The notes under the pieces are model-generated. The model saw nothing but the letters and a program-made list of their open reading frames with translations, had not been told where the DNA came from and ran no database searches. This document shows positions 12,761-24,640 of a stretch of 64,000 bases of DNA, piece after piece (the first letter of the stretch is position 1; every line of letters begins with the position of its first letter). The position numbers and the translations under genes are program-made. The DNA is from Phyto melanocephala. Its lineage: Eukaryota > Arthropoda > Insecta > Diptera > Rhinophoridae. The DNA lies in the NCBI GenBank assembly GCA_941918925.1, contig OW799233.1, forward strand, positions 71,947,578 through 72,011,577. The letters are read 5' to 3'.

Positions 12761-15140
12761 TGTAACGATCCAAACTGGTTTGGCCTAACTCTCATGAGAC
12801 TATCGCTACCTATTCTTCCGATCGTGCTCAGGGTTTGGGGTGGTGTTTTTGTCTCGCAAAGAGATAGTCTAAGAATCGTTTTATAAAATTAAAAAAAGGA
12901 GCTAAACTATAATAATAACTAGCAAAAATAAAAAAAATTAAAAATAAAAAAAATTAAAGTTAAGTCAAACAGAAGATGGTGTCATTTCCTCTTATTCGAA
13001 TACCCTCCCAACCATACTATCTTAAAAGAATGTGTTGTTAAAATAGCCCTAAAATGATTCCCTAACTATAACTTAGTAACTGTTCGTAGAACTAAAGAAA
13101 ATTTAGAAAGACATGTTTAAAATATAAAAGTTAATCAACATTTATTAAACAATTAACAATTGAAAATAACATTTTTTCTTTTATGTTTAATTTTTGTAAC
13201 AAATTTAAAAAAAAAAAAATTATAGAAAACTATAAATAGTGTTGCTAGTTTAGAGATGTAGTGTGATAGTGAGGTGTTATGTATTTATTTATTTTAATGT
13301 TAGTAACATTAAGTTTTAAAATCTTATGTTAATAACATTTTAATTTTAAAATATTAAAAAAATTTCAAATAAAATTTGGTGCAATAGAGAATTTAGACAA
13401 AAAAACTTATTATCAAAAACTTAAAATAATATAAAACAAAACTCACCAAAATTTATCCAACGATGACAGCAGGCCTGATGTGCTGTTGAATTTGGTTTTG
13501 AAAAATTCGCCGAATATTTTTTTTCTACACAAACATATTATTTCAAATTCTCACACTTTAAAATTTAGTTCTGTTATATTTTATGTATGTACTAGAAAAG
13601 CCCGACGCGCGTTGCTACGCCCCTTAATGAATAAAAATCCATTCTAAATTAAAACTGAATATCAAATGCAAAAAGCTAAAAATTATATCTTTTTTTAATG
13701 GGCGTGGCACTGCCCACTTTTCTCATTACGTAGCTGTATAGTCATGACAGCTCAATATGTGTGTGCAAAGTTTTAGGAAAATCGGTGAAGTTCAGGTAGC
13801 TGAAAATGATAACTTTTTTTATGGGCGTGGCACTGCCCACTTTTCTAATAACGAAATTGTAAAGTCATGACAGCTCAATATGTGTGCAAAGTTTCAGAAA
13901 AATCGGTCCAGTGCAAGTACCTCAAAATTATAATTTTTTATGGGCGTGGCCCTGCCCACTTTTCTAATCACGAAATTGTATAATCATGAGACCTCAATAT
14001 GTGTGAGAAAAGTTTCAGTAAAATCGGTAAAGTTCAAGTACCGCCAAATGATAACTTTTTTATGGGCGTGGCCCTGCCCACTTTTCTTATCACAAAATTA
14101 TTTAGTCATGACACCTCGATATGTGTGCAAAGTTTCAAAAAAATCGGTCCAATGCAAAAACCTCAAAATTTTAACTTTTTTGTATGGGCGTGACCTTGGC
14201 CACTTTTTTAATCACGAAATTATAAAGTCATGATAGCTTAATATGTGTGCAAAATTTCAGAAAAATTGGTCAAGTGCAAGTAGCTAAAACTGATAACTAA
14301 TTTTTTATGGGTGTGGCCCCGCCCACTTTCTTCCACCCATAAACACTTCCTGGTATGTGTACAACAACTTACCAAAGTTTGAGCCCATCGGTTTTACAGT
14401 TTCAGAGTCTATAGCTAACACACACACACACACACACTGAGTTTCACTTTTATAGATATAGATGTATGTCTATCTGAGTAGTTATATGAATGTATAAATC
14501 TTTGTGTGTTTAAATGAATATGTGTTTATATTTATACGTAAAAATAAATATGTGTTATGTTGTTTATATGTATGTACGTAAAAATGGCTGAGTATAAGAA
14601 TAAGTTTGAATTAAGTTACTAAATAACATAAAGAAATGTGCATGAATTAATATTTTTTTTTTTTAACATATTCAATTTAACACAAAAAAAAATGTAATGT
14701 AACAATTCAGCCAAAAGCTAATTCGCTGAATTAAAAATTAACAAAATTTATATTTAAAATTAGTTTAAATATGAGTATAGTTTTAGTATGGTGTTGAGCA
14801 AAATTTTAAGTTACGTTTAGTTAAACAAAAAAAAAATTAAATAAATTTTGATCAGAATAATATGTAGATCCCAGAATAGAAGGTAAGTTCAGCTCAATCT
14901 CGGATAACAACGTTGATTTATAAAAAAAAATATTGAACTTTGATACTATATAATAATTAAGGAAGTGATTCCACGTGTATAATATTTCAATGTTACGGTG
15001 AATACCACAATGGCAGTCAGGAAAGCCTTGTTCTTTATCCCTTATTATTCTTCCTCTTATTTATCCTTCATTTCTTATACGTATATGTATGTTATTTTCC
15101 TTTCTTTATTTTAAACAAAACTATAAATCCCAACACTTAT
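12761..15140. mobile_element. Solo-LTR copy 1 (truncated), interrupted by a Helitron-like element
   Basis: Begins TGTAACGATCC at 12761 after ACGT, exactly as at 21357 in copy 2, where the other end and the matching ACGT are preserved. The copy 1 LTR includes long A-rich stretches and is interrupted at 13592-14462. It is cut at 15140 by the start of a mariner terminus, so its 3' end is missing. No coding sequence seen. Confidence 0.8.
13592..14462 (-). mobile_element. Helitron-like non-autonomous element with internal ~122-bp repeats
   Basis: On the minus strand it starts TCTATATCTATAAAAGTG after an A (14463) and ends in a GC-rich hairpin-like stretch, then TTTTCTAG before a T (13591). These are Helitron rules: 5' TC, 3' CTRR after a hairpin, insertion between A and T with no target duplication. 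Inside are about five tandem units of ~122 bp built around ATGGGCGTGGC...GCCCACTTTTCT (about 13699, 13822, 13939, 14062, 14183 and a last partial one at 14305), plus a (CA)n run at 14418-14438. The architecture resembles DINE-1/INE-1-type elements. The empty site is visible in copy 2 near 22165. Confidence 0.8.
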
Positions 15141-15540
15141 ACAGGGTGGGCCAAAAGAAAGCAAGGGGTGTAAAAGTTCAATAACTTTTTTGTTTATTAT
15201 TTTTTTTTAGTTTTTCTTTCAGATTATATAATATACAAAAGGGAAATTTTTTTACACTAAGTATGAAAAATGATGTCTCTTAAATGACCACCGTTTTCAG
15301 CTTCGCACTGATGGGCTCTTTTTAGAGCATTTTCCATAACATCTTTCAAAACTTGTGGCTGTAGCGTTCGAATTTCTGCAACAATGTTTGCCTTGAGTTC
15401 AAGGATTGTCTCTGGCTTGTTCACATAAACTCGCTCCTTCAAATAACCCAAAAGAAAATAGTCGGGTGCTATCAAATCTAGCGATCGCGCAGGCCAAATA
15501 TTTTCCAAATTTCTGAAAATTATTCGCCCTCCAAAAATTT
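15141..15540 (-). pseudogene. Tc1/mariner-like transposase 3' end with terminal repeat (second family)
   Basis: A terminus ACAGGGTGGGCCAAAAG starts at 15141 beside TA. On the minus strand an 83-codon frame (15508-15257) encodes IWPARSLDLIAPDYFLLGYL, the segment with the third catalytic Asp of mariner transposases (APDYF), then VYVNKPETI and a C-terminal region ending near 15257. The rest of the transposase is missing: gypsy sequence starts near 15541. Its termini and sequence differ from the mariner at 12199 and 20778. Confidence 0.75.
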
Positions 15541-15543
15541 GAC

Positions 15544-16306
15544 TTAAGTGCCATTTGTGTCAAAAGTCTGTGAAACAACAAGAAAGTCATCTAAATAAAC
15601 AAAAACATGAGTTTTCAAATTGTACGGAATAACCATGTCCATTAGTCTGCACAACGTTTGCGGTGCAAACAGCATTCTTGTAAATTGATACAAAGGCCGA
15701 TTAGGGACTGTAAAAGCTGTTTTCAGTTTAGAGCTTTTCTCCAGTTTAATTTGCCAAAAAGCGTCCTTCAAATCAATCTTCGAAATGCAATTCCGTCAAT
15801 GTTCGGTATTGGGTAGGCGTCCTTAACTGTCACTGAATTTAATTTACGACTGTCCACGCACATCCTAACTTTTCCAGGTTTGACCACAACGACTGTTGGA
15901 GATGACCAAGGGGAATGCGGAGCCTCTTCTATCACACCTAGAGAAAGCATACGATCCAATTCTCCACAAAGTTGTTTCTCTACGGCTGGAGAAATTGGAT
16001 AGCATCACCGGTATCCATGCAGTGTTCCATTAAGGTAGTACAACCCAAGCCATCTACATCAGAACTAGGAAACGTTGCAATAATTTTGTCAAGCTGTTGT
16101 CTTTGTTCCACTGTCAGTTGAAGCTTGTCTGAGTCGGTTTCAGTAAAGTCAAGTGCACTAACATTTGGTAAAGAAATTCCAAGTCCGAATTTTGTCCAAA
16201 AATCAAATCCACATATAATGTCTTGTCGTATTGTCGGTACCACCAAAAATTCAAGCTGTCTTGTCTGACCCTGAAAAGTTATGTCCAAAGTCACTGTTCC
16301 TAACAC
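15544..16306 (-). pseudogene. Ty3/gypsy reverse transcriptase fragment (element 1)
   Basis: Minus-strand pieces in different frames: 16306-15980 (linker after protease, with a GFDFW-type box), 15959-15768 (RT start: MDRMLSLGVIE, SPWSSP, then CVDSRKLNSVTVKDAYPIPN) and 15771-15544 (MKDAFWQIKLE, a Phe-rich palm segment, then VYLDDFLVVS with the catalytic YLDD box). The sequence stops at about 15541, beyond which RNase H and integrase are absent. Frameshifts at about 15770 and 15970. Closely related in RT to the complete element at 55345-60527. Confidence 0.85.
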
Positions 16307-16369
16307 ATTCTGTCGTTGTCCGTCTGCAGTACGTACACTACCAACATATTTTCTAAAATGAGGTCCACC

Positions 16370-16705
16370 CTAAATTTCTATTACTAAATTTCCTCCAATT
16401 ACGCTCTTATTTGCTCCACTATCTAAAAAAACCATATAAAATTTTTCAATAGCCTTGATGTTAATGTAGGGCCTAGAATCAAACTCTTGAGAAATAATTG
16501 GGGAAATTGAATAAATTTTGACCGATTTAATTTTGCGGTAAAATTCACGAATTCGTTTAGAAGATCTAGATATCTTTTTATTTTCGCCAAAAATTCTAGC
16601 TCGAGCCTTCATATAATCAGCTAAACGAATGTGACATGGCTTCATCAATGGATGAACGTTCTCTATATTGTCAACGTCTGTATTAGTCTTACTAAATTGG
16701 TCCAA
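16370..16705 (-). pseudogene. Ty3/gypsy protease fragment (element 1)
   Basis: A 111-codon minus-strand frame ends in a retropepsin-like block, FLDSGANKSVIGGN, where DSG is the active-site triad. Upstream is a basic linker. It sits between the gag frame and RT, the normal order. Stops separate it from both neighbours, so this copy is dead. Confidence 0.8.
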
Positions 16706-16724
16706 GGTTTTCTGTCCTTTAACG

Positions 16725-17898
16725 TCAGATGTTCTTAGTACGTCCGACGAACATCCCTCTGTCCGTTTCCCGAAAGTTTCCTAGAACACTTGGTACAATT
16801 TGGCTTATACACATTTTTCGCACCACAACCATACAAAATTTTGTTCTAATTTCGACACAATCAAAATATGTATGACCCTCTTTGTCACAGTTCCAACATT
16901 TTATATTTTGTTGTAATGCACAAATTTCATCGTGTTCTTCTGTCCTGTCAAGTTTCATGTCCTTGTCGTCAATTTCCTCTATACGTCCTTTTGTCGATTT
17001 CCTTGTCTCATACATCTGTAAATCTTTCATGAATTTTTTATGTTTCCGTACTTCTTTACGAAGTTCGGAAACACTATTAATTTCCAGATGTAAAAGTTCA
17101 TGTCGAACTTCTGTCTTCAAATTCCTAATAAGTGTATCACATAAGTCCCGGTCAGAAATTGGTGTCCTCAATTTGTCAGTCATAGCCAAAATTAAGACTA
17201 GGTATTCGTCAAAATTTTCACAGTGTCTTTGTCTTCGTCGACGAATATCATCAAGTATGACAAAGTCGGTATAATCTTCCTTGTATTGATTGCGTAAAGC
17301 AGTTGTAAGAGCATGCCAGTCTATGTCGTTTGTTTGTCGGTGGTATCTCCAATACCATTCGAGGGCTTAGCCTTCGAAAAGGCTGTGAGCATGTTTACAC
17401 AAAATCTCCTTGAAGATTATTTGTCGTCAAAATATTTATCCGATAAATAAATTCGTCCACTGTCATATGATTGTCGTGTCCTGTAAATTGTATACTCCAA
17501 TTTGTAATAATATTCAAAACCTTGTCAGGTGTGTATCGATCTGAGTTATTAGTAGGTCTAGGTGAAATATTCACATTATTGTCCTCTTGTCTAATCCGGT
17601 TTATGTTAGATTGCAAATTAATATTCTGAACCAAAGAAATCATTTCAGAATTTATAAAACTCATCATTTCATCTCGAAATGATCCTAAAGATTATGTCAC
17701 AATACGTCTAATTTGAGTCTCGTCGTTATGAATTGAACTGTCAGAGTTACCGTTCTGTACAACTTTTGCAGTTCGTTTTCTGTTTGTTCTTGTCTGTGTT
17801 CCCTGGTTATCATTTGATGAAGCCATATCCACCGTAAAGCTAACATTAGCTGGCTCATCAATATTTAATAAACTATCGCGGCTACGTGTTAAAGGCAT
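16725..17898 (-). pseudogene. Ty3/gypsy gag remnant (element 1)
   Basis: Starts at about 17898 (MPLTRSRDSLLNIDE) and is broken into frames 17898-17692, 17667-17395 and 17189-16725. The middle has WYWRYHRQ near 17345-17370, a landmark of this gag type. The C-terminal part has one zinc knuckle, CWNCDKEGHTYFDC (C-x2-C-x4-H-x4-C). Unlike the related gag at 59424-60527 it shows no RING finger at the N-terminus. Frame breaks make it non-functional. Confidence 0.8.
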
Positions 17899-18544
17899 AT
17901 TAAAAAAATGTTATATAATTTCAATAATAAAAATTATATTCTACTACTAGGTTAAACTTTGTTATAGTTAGGAATCAGATAAAACAAAATTGTTGACTTA
18001 AAATCATAAAAACAAAAAAATAAATATCGTTTTAAAGCATCATAAGAGTTAAGTATTGACATTAATATCAATATGTTAAATCTCATTATGAAAATCTAAA
18101 AAAAAAACAAATAGTGAATAAATAAAAATAAATAATCTCAATAATAATATGAGGGTAAGTATTAGAATATAAAATCCATTTACGAAAATCCTACTCATAA
18201 TAAAAAAAAGATTGAGCAAAAATTTTTAAAACATAAGATGTACCAAAAAAGAAGTGTTATTTTCGTGAGTAAGATCTCAAAGAAACCCAAGATCAGAAAT
18301 CTCAAACAAAATAAAACACACAAGAAAAATTTAGTTAAAACATTTGGTTCAGAATTTTATGCAAAAAAAAAATACCCAGAAAATCCAAAATTCTCAGTAC
18401 AAGAGGAAAAATAAAATAATATAAATAAAATTAAAAAAACTAGTTACTACCACGAGACAACATTATATTTATATTTGGAACCTCAACTTAGATGTAACAA
18501 AAGAAACTGTCCTATTTAAGTATCATAAACAAAAATGTGAAAAT
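17899..18544 (-). other. AT-rich leader of gypsy element 1
   Basis: About 650 bp of very AT-rich sequence between the gag start and the start of duplication copy 2 at 18545. The related complete element has about 680 bp in the same place between gag and its primer site, so this is likely the 5' leader, cut off before the primer-binding site. I see no gene or repeat in it. Confidence 0.5.
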
Positions 18545-19797
18545 GAAGAAACTCTACTCCGCACTCATAATAATAATACGCGCAATACAGAGCACTGAAT
18601 TTTATGTTGAGTGAGGGAAACTGAAAAGGCACCAAGATGTTGGCAATCAAAGCTCCACAAGCAGTTTATTTTCCTTCATTGAAGAAAAGGGGATCATTCG
18701 GGTAGGAGGGCGATTAGTAGAATCTTCAAAGCCGTACGATGCAAGGCATCCAATGTTGCTTCCATACAATGACATCCTCGTCAAATGCTGTTAAGGTCAG
18801 TCCACAAGGAAAAAAAAACACTGCTCTTCAGAGACTCTACTAACAATCATGCGACTAAGGATTGGCCAGTAAAAGTTAAAATAACAGCCAGATCCTTTGT
18901 CCAAAAATGCATACGATGTAACAAAGCTCACCCCCTACTTTGTGAACAGATCATAGGAAACCTTCCAGGTAAAAGAATTAGTCCATCAAGACCTTTCGTC
19001 AGCACAGGTTTTGATTACTGTGGCCCGCTGTGAATCCACTATATTAGAGAAAAAAGGCCAACGAATGCATAAATTGCTGTATTTTGTTGTTCCGCAACAT
19101 AGGGTATTTATCTCGGGCAAGTAAGCGACCTATCCACTGATGCCTTCATTAAAGCACTAAAGAGGTTTGTAGGAAGAAAAGGACGTTGTCACAACATATA
19201 CTGCGACAACGCAACAAACTGTCAAAACTGGTTAATTCAATTTCTTCCAAAAACGCACAAGAATCTATTATCAGAACATGTAGCTCAAATGGAATAAAAT
19301 TCAATTTCATTCCGCCTAGAGTACCCCGTTTCGGAGAATTGTGGGAGACTGCAGTAAAATCAGCAAAATACCATTTGCTTCGGAGTGTGACATGAGCTTT
19401 TCTAACATATAAAGAATTAGAGACAGTAATTGTGGAAATAGAAGCAATCCTAAATTATTGACCACTGTATCCCCAATCTAATACGCCTGCCGATATAGCA
19501 GCACTGACCTTAGGACATTTACTGATTGAAGATTCTCTACAGATCAGGTTGACTGTGAAAGGAGCGATAAAGAAACGTCACTTCTATCACGATTGCGATT
19601 GGTATCTCCAATTAAAAACACCAATTCTGAAAGCAGTGATCCAGTGAATACCTGCACGAGTTACTACAAAAACATAAATGGAAAACGTCGTCTCCTTACA
19701 TCAAGCCAGGAGACATGGTCATCGTAAAACACTCCACTCATGAAGTGACTGCATGTCGCTGTGTTAGAACTGCAGCTTGCTCTTTTAAAAGGGCGAT
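18545..19797 (+). pseudogene. BEL/Pao integrase remnant, duplication copy 2
   Basis: Same content as 9672-10925: a zinc-like stretch, FVSTGFDYCGPL near 18993-19032, CDNATN near 19203 and FGELWETAVKSAKYHLLRS near 19331-19388. The open pieces are 82 and 69 codons. It starts abruptly inside the integrase because the duplication breakpoint lies there. Near 19797 it jumps directly to the env-like region, skipping 303 bp present in copy 1. Short ATA matches at that junction suggest a simple deletion. Confidence 0.8.
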
Positions 19798-20777
19798 AGC
19801 AACAATTTCGTAAGAGAATAGAGCAGAATACAGCATGTCTAAGTACCATAGACCACTTCCAAGAGATGGTAACTGACTTAACATTTGAGAACAGGTTTCT
19901 ACACAATCGCCAAAAAAAAAGAGGAGCAGTTAATTTCGTCCCAAATATTGCATTACTATTTTGAGTTCTTAACTCCGAAATTCCAAGCAAATGTCAGCCA
20001 TCATAATAAAACTACAACAAAACGATTTATTTATGCTGAGACTTCTAAACGATCAAACTTCGGTAATTTACTATACGATGAACATTTGTCAAATATCCTC
20101 TAAGCTCAACTTCGACAATTTTCTTACAAAAATAAACGAAATAACTAAGAATCAACAGGAAAGAAACAAAGAATTGTCAAATGAAGTAAACTCAATTATT
20201 CAATTCAGGCATAAAGCAGTTATCACTTGTTTCCAACAATTTGAGAAGAACGCAAAAATGTGTTTTGAACGCGCTGATTGATATTTATCACGGAAGAATC
20301 AATCCACTGTTACTAACGCCAAGGAAACTGGAAGCTGAAATCAGGCAAATCAAATTCCATGTCTTAATTTTTGAAGTTACTTGCACCTGAAAATGATTTA
20401 TTGAAATTGTATAACTTGATGGAAAATAAGGGTGGACTTACTCAGAATCATGCAGTATTTAACATAACATTACCATTAAAAAGTTATAAGAAATTTAAGC
20501 TTTACAACTTAATTCTTTTCCCCAATGATATAAATCACACGATGGTAAAAATAGAACCATGGGACTACATGCTATACATGCTAGCCATAAACCCCAGACG
20601 TGAACATTAATTTTTGGTTTCATCATTGCAATTGAAATCTTGTGATGATATTCTACAACATTTAGTTCCAATATAATTTTGGTGCAGAAATCAACCTATT
20701 CAACAACGTTAATTGCTTTCTAAAAACACTTTCAACAAACGTCTCCTGGATATCCCTCCCCAACAAAAAATAAGTGA
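19798..20777 (+). pseudogene. Envelope-like gene remnant, copy 2
   Basis: Parallels 11229-12190: KKRGAVNFV near 19916-19945, the helical stretch at 19991-20281 (here with four extra codons), and the ectodomain piece at 20371-20610, which ends at a TAA that copy 1 lacks. Interrupted at 20778 by the mariner terminal repeat; the env C-terminus resumes at about 30504 on the other side of the nested block. Confidence 0.65.
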
Positions 20778-20895
20778 TATAAAGTGTCCGCCATCTAACG
20801 GGTTTTTTTTCAACTAGTGATTATTTCGTGAATGGTAACACTTAGCTCATGTCTGATTTGACAGATAATTAGTTTTATCCTTCCGTTGAACGAAT

Positions 20896-21179
20896 ATGGT
20901 TCTGTATACGCTTGAACAACGCTGGGAAATATTGCGACATTACTTTGGCCGATTTTGCAAAAAAAAAATCATCTTTTCAGATGAAACAAGCAAAATTGTC
21001 GCATTTGGAGCACAGAAAACCCGCACGCATACATTGAAAAGCCGATACACCAAAAACGAGTCACTGTTTGGTGCGGATTTTGGTCCAGAGGCAGTAGCCG
21101 TAGTCAATGGCGATCGTTATCGGGCCATGTTGAACGAATTTTTGTTCACAAAAATTGAAGAGGAGGATACTGGCAACAT
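20896..21179 (+). pseudogene. Mariner-like transposase 5' part, copy 2
   Basis: MVLYTLEQRWEILRHYFGRF, then KKIIFSDE (catalytic Asp region) and, after a short deletion that removes the segment following SDE, RTHTLKSRYTKN in a shifted frame, ending with DRYRAMLNEFLFTKIEEED. The frame then runs into the jockey RNase H at 21180, giving a 162-codon chimeric open frame (20896-21384) that is an accident of insertion, not a gene fusion. The remaining catalytic residues are missing from this part. Confidence 0.75.
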
Positions 21180-21356
21180 ATCGAAGATGGATATAGGCAC
21201 TGGGGCAGGTGTCTATATTATGGGAGAGAACATCAGGAGGTCTTACAAACTTTCTGATAACTGTAGTGTGTTCCAAGCGGAGAAATTGGCTATCTATAAG
21301 GCGACGGATCTTATATTGGAATATGTCCCAAGGGGTAGGGAGGTTACTTTATACGT
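21180..21356 (+). pseudogene. Jockey-type element RNase H, N-terminal part (copy 2)
   Basis: Starts after the 13-bp target site (21167-21179). Encodes SKMDIGTGAGVY, RRSYKLSDNCSVFQAE, AIYKATDLILEYVPRGREVT and LYV, then breaks at ACGT (21353-21356), where an LTR is inserted. The next codons of the same domain (DSQAA) are at 27021-27036, and the rest at 28911 onward. Residues fit the RNase H that ends pol in jockey/I-clade elements. 5'-truncated. Confidence 0.85.
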
Positions 21357-22736
21357 TGTAACGATCCAAACTGGTTTGCCCTAACTCTCATGAGACTATC
21401 GCTACCTATTCTTCCGATCGTGCTCAGGGTTTGGGGTGGTGTTTTTGTCTCACAAAGAGATAGGCTAAGAATCGTTTTATAAAATTAAAAAAGGGAGCTA
21501 AACTTTAATAATAACTAGCAAAAATAAAAAAAAAAATAAATAAAAAAAAATTAAAAATAAAAAAAAAATAAAGTTAAGTCAAACAGAAGATGGTGTCATT
21601 TCCTCTTATTCGAATACCCTCCCAACCATACTATCTTAAAATAATGTGTTGTTAAAATAGCCCTAAAATGATTCCCTAACTATAACGTAGTAACTGTGCA
21701 TAGAACTACAGAAAATTTAGAAAGACATGTTTAAAATATAAAAGTTAATCAACATTTATTAAACAATGAACAATTGAAAATAACATTTTTTCTTTTATGT
21801 TTAATTTTTGTAACAAATTAAAAAAAAAAAAATTATAGTAAACTATAAATAGTGTTGCTAGTTTAGAGATGTAGTGTGATAGTGAGGTGTTATGTATTTA
21901 TTTATTTTAATGTTAGTAACATTAAGTTTTAAAATCTTATGTTAATAACATTTTAATTTTAAAATTTTAAAAAAATTTCAAATAAAATTTGGTGCAACAT
22001 AGAATTTAGACAAAAAAACTTATTATCAAAAACTTAAAATAATATAAAACAAAACTCACCAAAATTTATCCAACGATGACAGCAGGCCTGATGTGATGTT
22101 GAATTTGGTTTTGAAAAATTCGCCGAATATTTTTATTTTTTCTACACAAACATATTATTTTAAATTATGTATGTATGTGTGTATGTATGTATGTATGTAT
22201 GTGTGTATGTATGTATGTATGTATGTCTATCTGAGTAGTTATATTAATGTATAAATCTTTGTGTGTTTAAATGAATATGTGTTTATATTTATACGTAAAA
22301 ATAAATATGTAAATATGTGTTATGTTGTTTATATGTATGTAGGTAAAAATGGCTGAGTATAAGAATAATTGTTGAATTATAAAGAAATGTTCATTAATTA
22401 CACTACTCAGCAGCAAAATCCTCCATTAATTAAAACTATGTGGACTATATGGATTTTAATGCGCTGAACTCAAATTCGTTGTCGGTTTTTTCCATCAGAT
22501 CGGGATTTTTTTTTATGGGCGTGGCAAATTTTTTCCCCTAAATTAGTCAGGTACGGAGACATATTACATCCTAACTCGAGAACCAGTCATCCGATTTTAA
22601 CAACACCAGTAGATGTCTAACAAAATTCTATTTATTTTAGTTGAATTGAGTTTTTCTCTATCTCTTATCGTTTTGGAATTATTCAAAAATTAGTGGAGAA
22701 AAAAAATTTTTTTTGTGCAAAATTCGTAATATTTTT

Positions 22737-23491
22737 ATACCCTTCACCTGTGGTGCACAAGGGTATATATAGCTTTGTCATTCCGTTTGTAATTTCTACA
22801 ATTTTCATTTCCGACCCCATAAAGTATATATTTTCTGAAAGCTTATGAATAGAGGAGTCGATTAAGCCCTGACCGTCTGTCCGTCTGCCCGTCTGTCCGT
22901 GTGTTGGTTGAAATCAACTTTTAGAAGCAACTATATGTTCCTCAGATCTGTATATGGTATCAATCTCTTGGAAATATCCAGGAATGAATCGCTATTGAAA
23001 TTCTGCACAATCGCCCCATAACTTTCTGAGATATGAGCAAAAAACCACGACCACCTCGTTTTTTTTCACAATTACAACAACAACATACATACATAGATAC
23101 ATGTAAAAAACATACCAAACAAAAAAAAATACAAAAAAAAAAAAATATTAAAAATAAGAAAAAAATAATAAAAAAAACTACAAAAAAAAATTTTAAAAAA
23201 ATTTAAAAAAAAATTTAAAAAAATTTTTTAAAAATTTTTCTAAAAAAATTTTTTAAAAAAATTTAAAAAAAATATAAAAAAAAAATTATAAAATATAAAT
23301 ATTATATTAAATAAAATAAAATAAAATTTTTTTGGCTCAGCTGGGATTCGATGCCACATTTATTCTAACGTGTACGTATGCACGTATTTTATATGGGATG
23401 AATGGTGATACAAACAATTGTTATTGCATGACTACACGTTGTGAAGGGTATATAAGATTCGGCACGGCCGAATATAGCACTGTTACTTGTT
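22737..23491 (+). repeat. Dispersed fly repeat with tRNA-like box, copy 1
   Basis: Inserted in the left arm of transposon 1; the other arm shows the uninterrupted sequence. Starts ATACCCTTCACC and ends GGCACGGCCGAATATAGCACTG...TTACTTGT. It has a run of TGTCCGTCTG-type repeats near 22872-22900, long oligo-A sectors, and TGGCTCAGCTGG at 23333 followed at once by GATTCGATGCC. Those resemble the A and B boxes of a tRNA promoter, here joined without the usual spacer. Members also lie at 25899-26656, 44605-45240 and in part 33717-33860. Confidence 0.75.
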
Positions 23492-23968
23492 CAATTTAAA
23501 AATGAAATTAAAAAAATATAAAGCAAGTATTCAACATTTTAAACTTTTTTCTGAAAGCTACTTATCTTAGAAAAAAAAACAATAAACCGTAAAAATCGGT
23601 TAAAAAATGTATATTTTATTGTCAATTTACCGCAGGTACCCAATATTGACCAAATACGTGTAATATAGCAATCAACGTCAGAGTGGGCGCACTAAAGCGC
23701 CTTTTAGTAACAATGAATGACAACTATTTACTTCTATCTATTTTCGAATAGCAAAATCAAATACAAGCAAAAAAATTTTTTAGATTGTAATTTTGTAGCA
23801 ACGCCTCGCATAAAGCACCCACCCTGTCGCCACCCGTATATAACTTTAAATTACAATAAAAAATTACAATATTTACAGCCTCTATATTTTTTATTTTAAA
23901 TAACACAAAATTTTTGTTAATAATTATTAATTTTTATTTAGGAAACATTGTTAAAATAAAAAAGTAGC

Positions 23969-24640
23969 TTAAGCTGTCAATGTTCTTTCTTCCACATCAT
24001 TCAATTTCGTTCTAAAGACCTCGTCCTTCGTAATTTGTCGTATTTGTGGACCTACAAATATGTCTTCTTTTACCTTAGCATCTCTGATTCTAGGAAATTT
24101 GCTCTTAATGTATAGAAAACCTTCACCGTCCTTGTTCATTGTTTTGACAAAATTTTTCATTAGGCCTAGCTTTATATGAAGAGAAGGCAGAAGAGTTTGT
24201 TCTTTTTGATTTAAAGGCTCTTCTGCTGAATTTTTTTCTCCTGAAATAAAATTTACTCTTTTCGGCCAAATTTTAACATTGTAGTGTTTTTCTTTCGCGC
24301 GGCTATCCCATTCACATAAGAAGCAACAAAACTTGGTATATCCACTTTGCAATCCATTTAACATTGCTAAGACTTTCAAATCTGCACATACGTTCCATGA
24401 GTAATGGGAATATAAAAATTTTTTGTAGTATCATCTTCATGCTACAATAGTTTTCTTTCATATTTCTTGCATACGCGAGTGGGACCGATGGAAATTTGTT
24501 GCCATTGTGAAGTAAAACGGCTTTCAAACTTGTCTTGGATGAATCAATAAAAAGTCGCAAATCCTCAGAATTATGACTGAAACACAGTCCATCAGCATTA
24601 TCACAAAATTAATTCGGAAAATAAGGGGCCTGTTCGTAAA
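23969..24640 (-). pseudogene. Unassigned RNase H-fold-like transposase candidate, partial (transposon 1)
   Basis: Two minus-strand frames, 24560-24312 and 24379-23969, meet in a frameshift near 24380. In order they show RLFIDSSKTSLKAVLLHNGN, then (second frame) a CADLKVLAMLNG block, CCFLCEWDSRA (a C-x2-C-type pair), LPSLHIKLGLMKNFVKTM, FPRIRDAKVKEDIF and GPQIRQ. The frame stops at 23969 before the HGERFHQ block seen in transposon 2. I recall this family as uncharacterised proteins scattered in arthropods and Hydra; I do not know a named superfamily. The Asp residues in FIDSS and DLKV are plausible catalytic residues (inference). Confidence 0.7.

Larger units (their letters stand above)
9672..15140. 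repeat. Segmental duplication, copy 1
   Basis: Matches 18545-26842 in the same order and orientation at high identity. The offset is 8873 bp over the integrase and falls to 8570 bp after a 303-bp block (about 10926-11228) that copy 2 lacks. Copy 1 alone has the Helitron-like insertion at 13592-14462. Copy 2 alone has the long-TIR transposon at 22401-25577 and the dispersed repeat at 25899-26656. Copy 1 stops at 15140 inside an LTR, where a mariner terminus begins. Confidence 0.95.

Noticed and set aside
13699..14310. The ~122-bp repeats as an independent satellite
   Set aside because: They recur inside bounded Helitron-like elements in both orientations (also 29685-30175), so they are internal repeats of that element.
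16882..17274. 130-codon plus-strand frame
   Set aside because: Antisense shadow of the gypsy gag on the minus strand.
20896..21384. 162-codon frame as a transposase-RNase H fusion gene
   Set aside because: The joint is exactly the 13-bp target site of the jockey-type insertion. It is an accidental read-through.
23333..23355. A functional tRNA gene
   Set aside because: A-box- and B-box-like words are adjacent, with no anticodon arm or acceptor stem.
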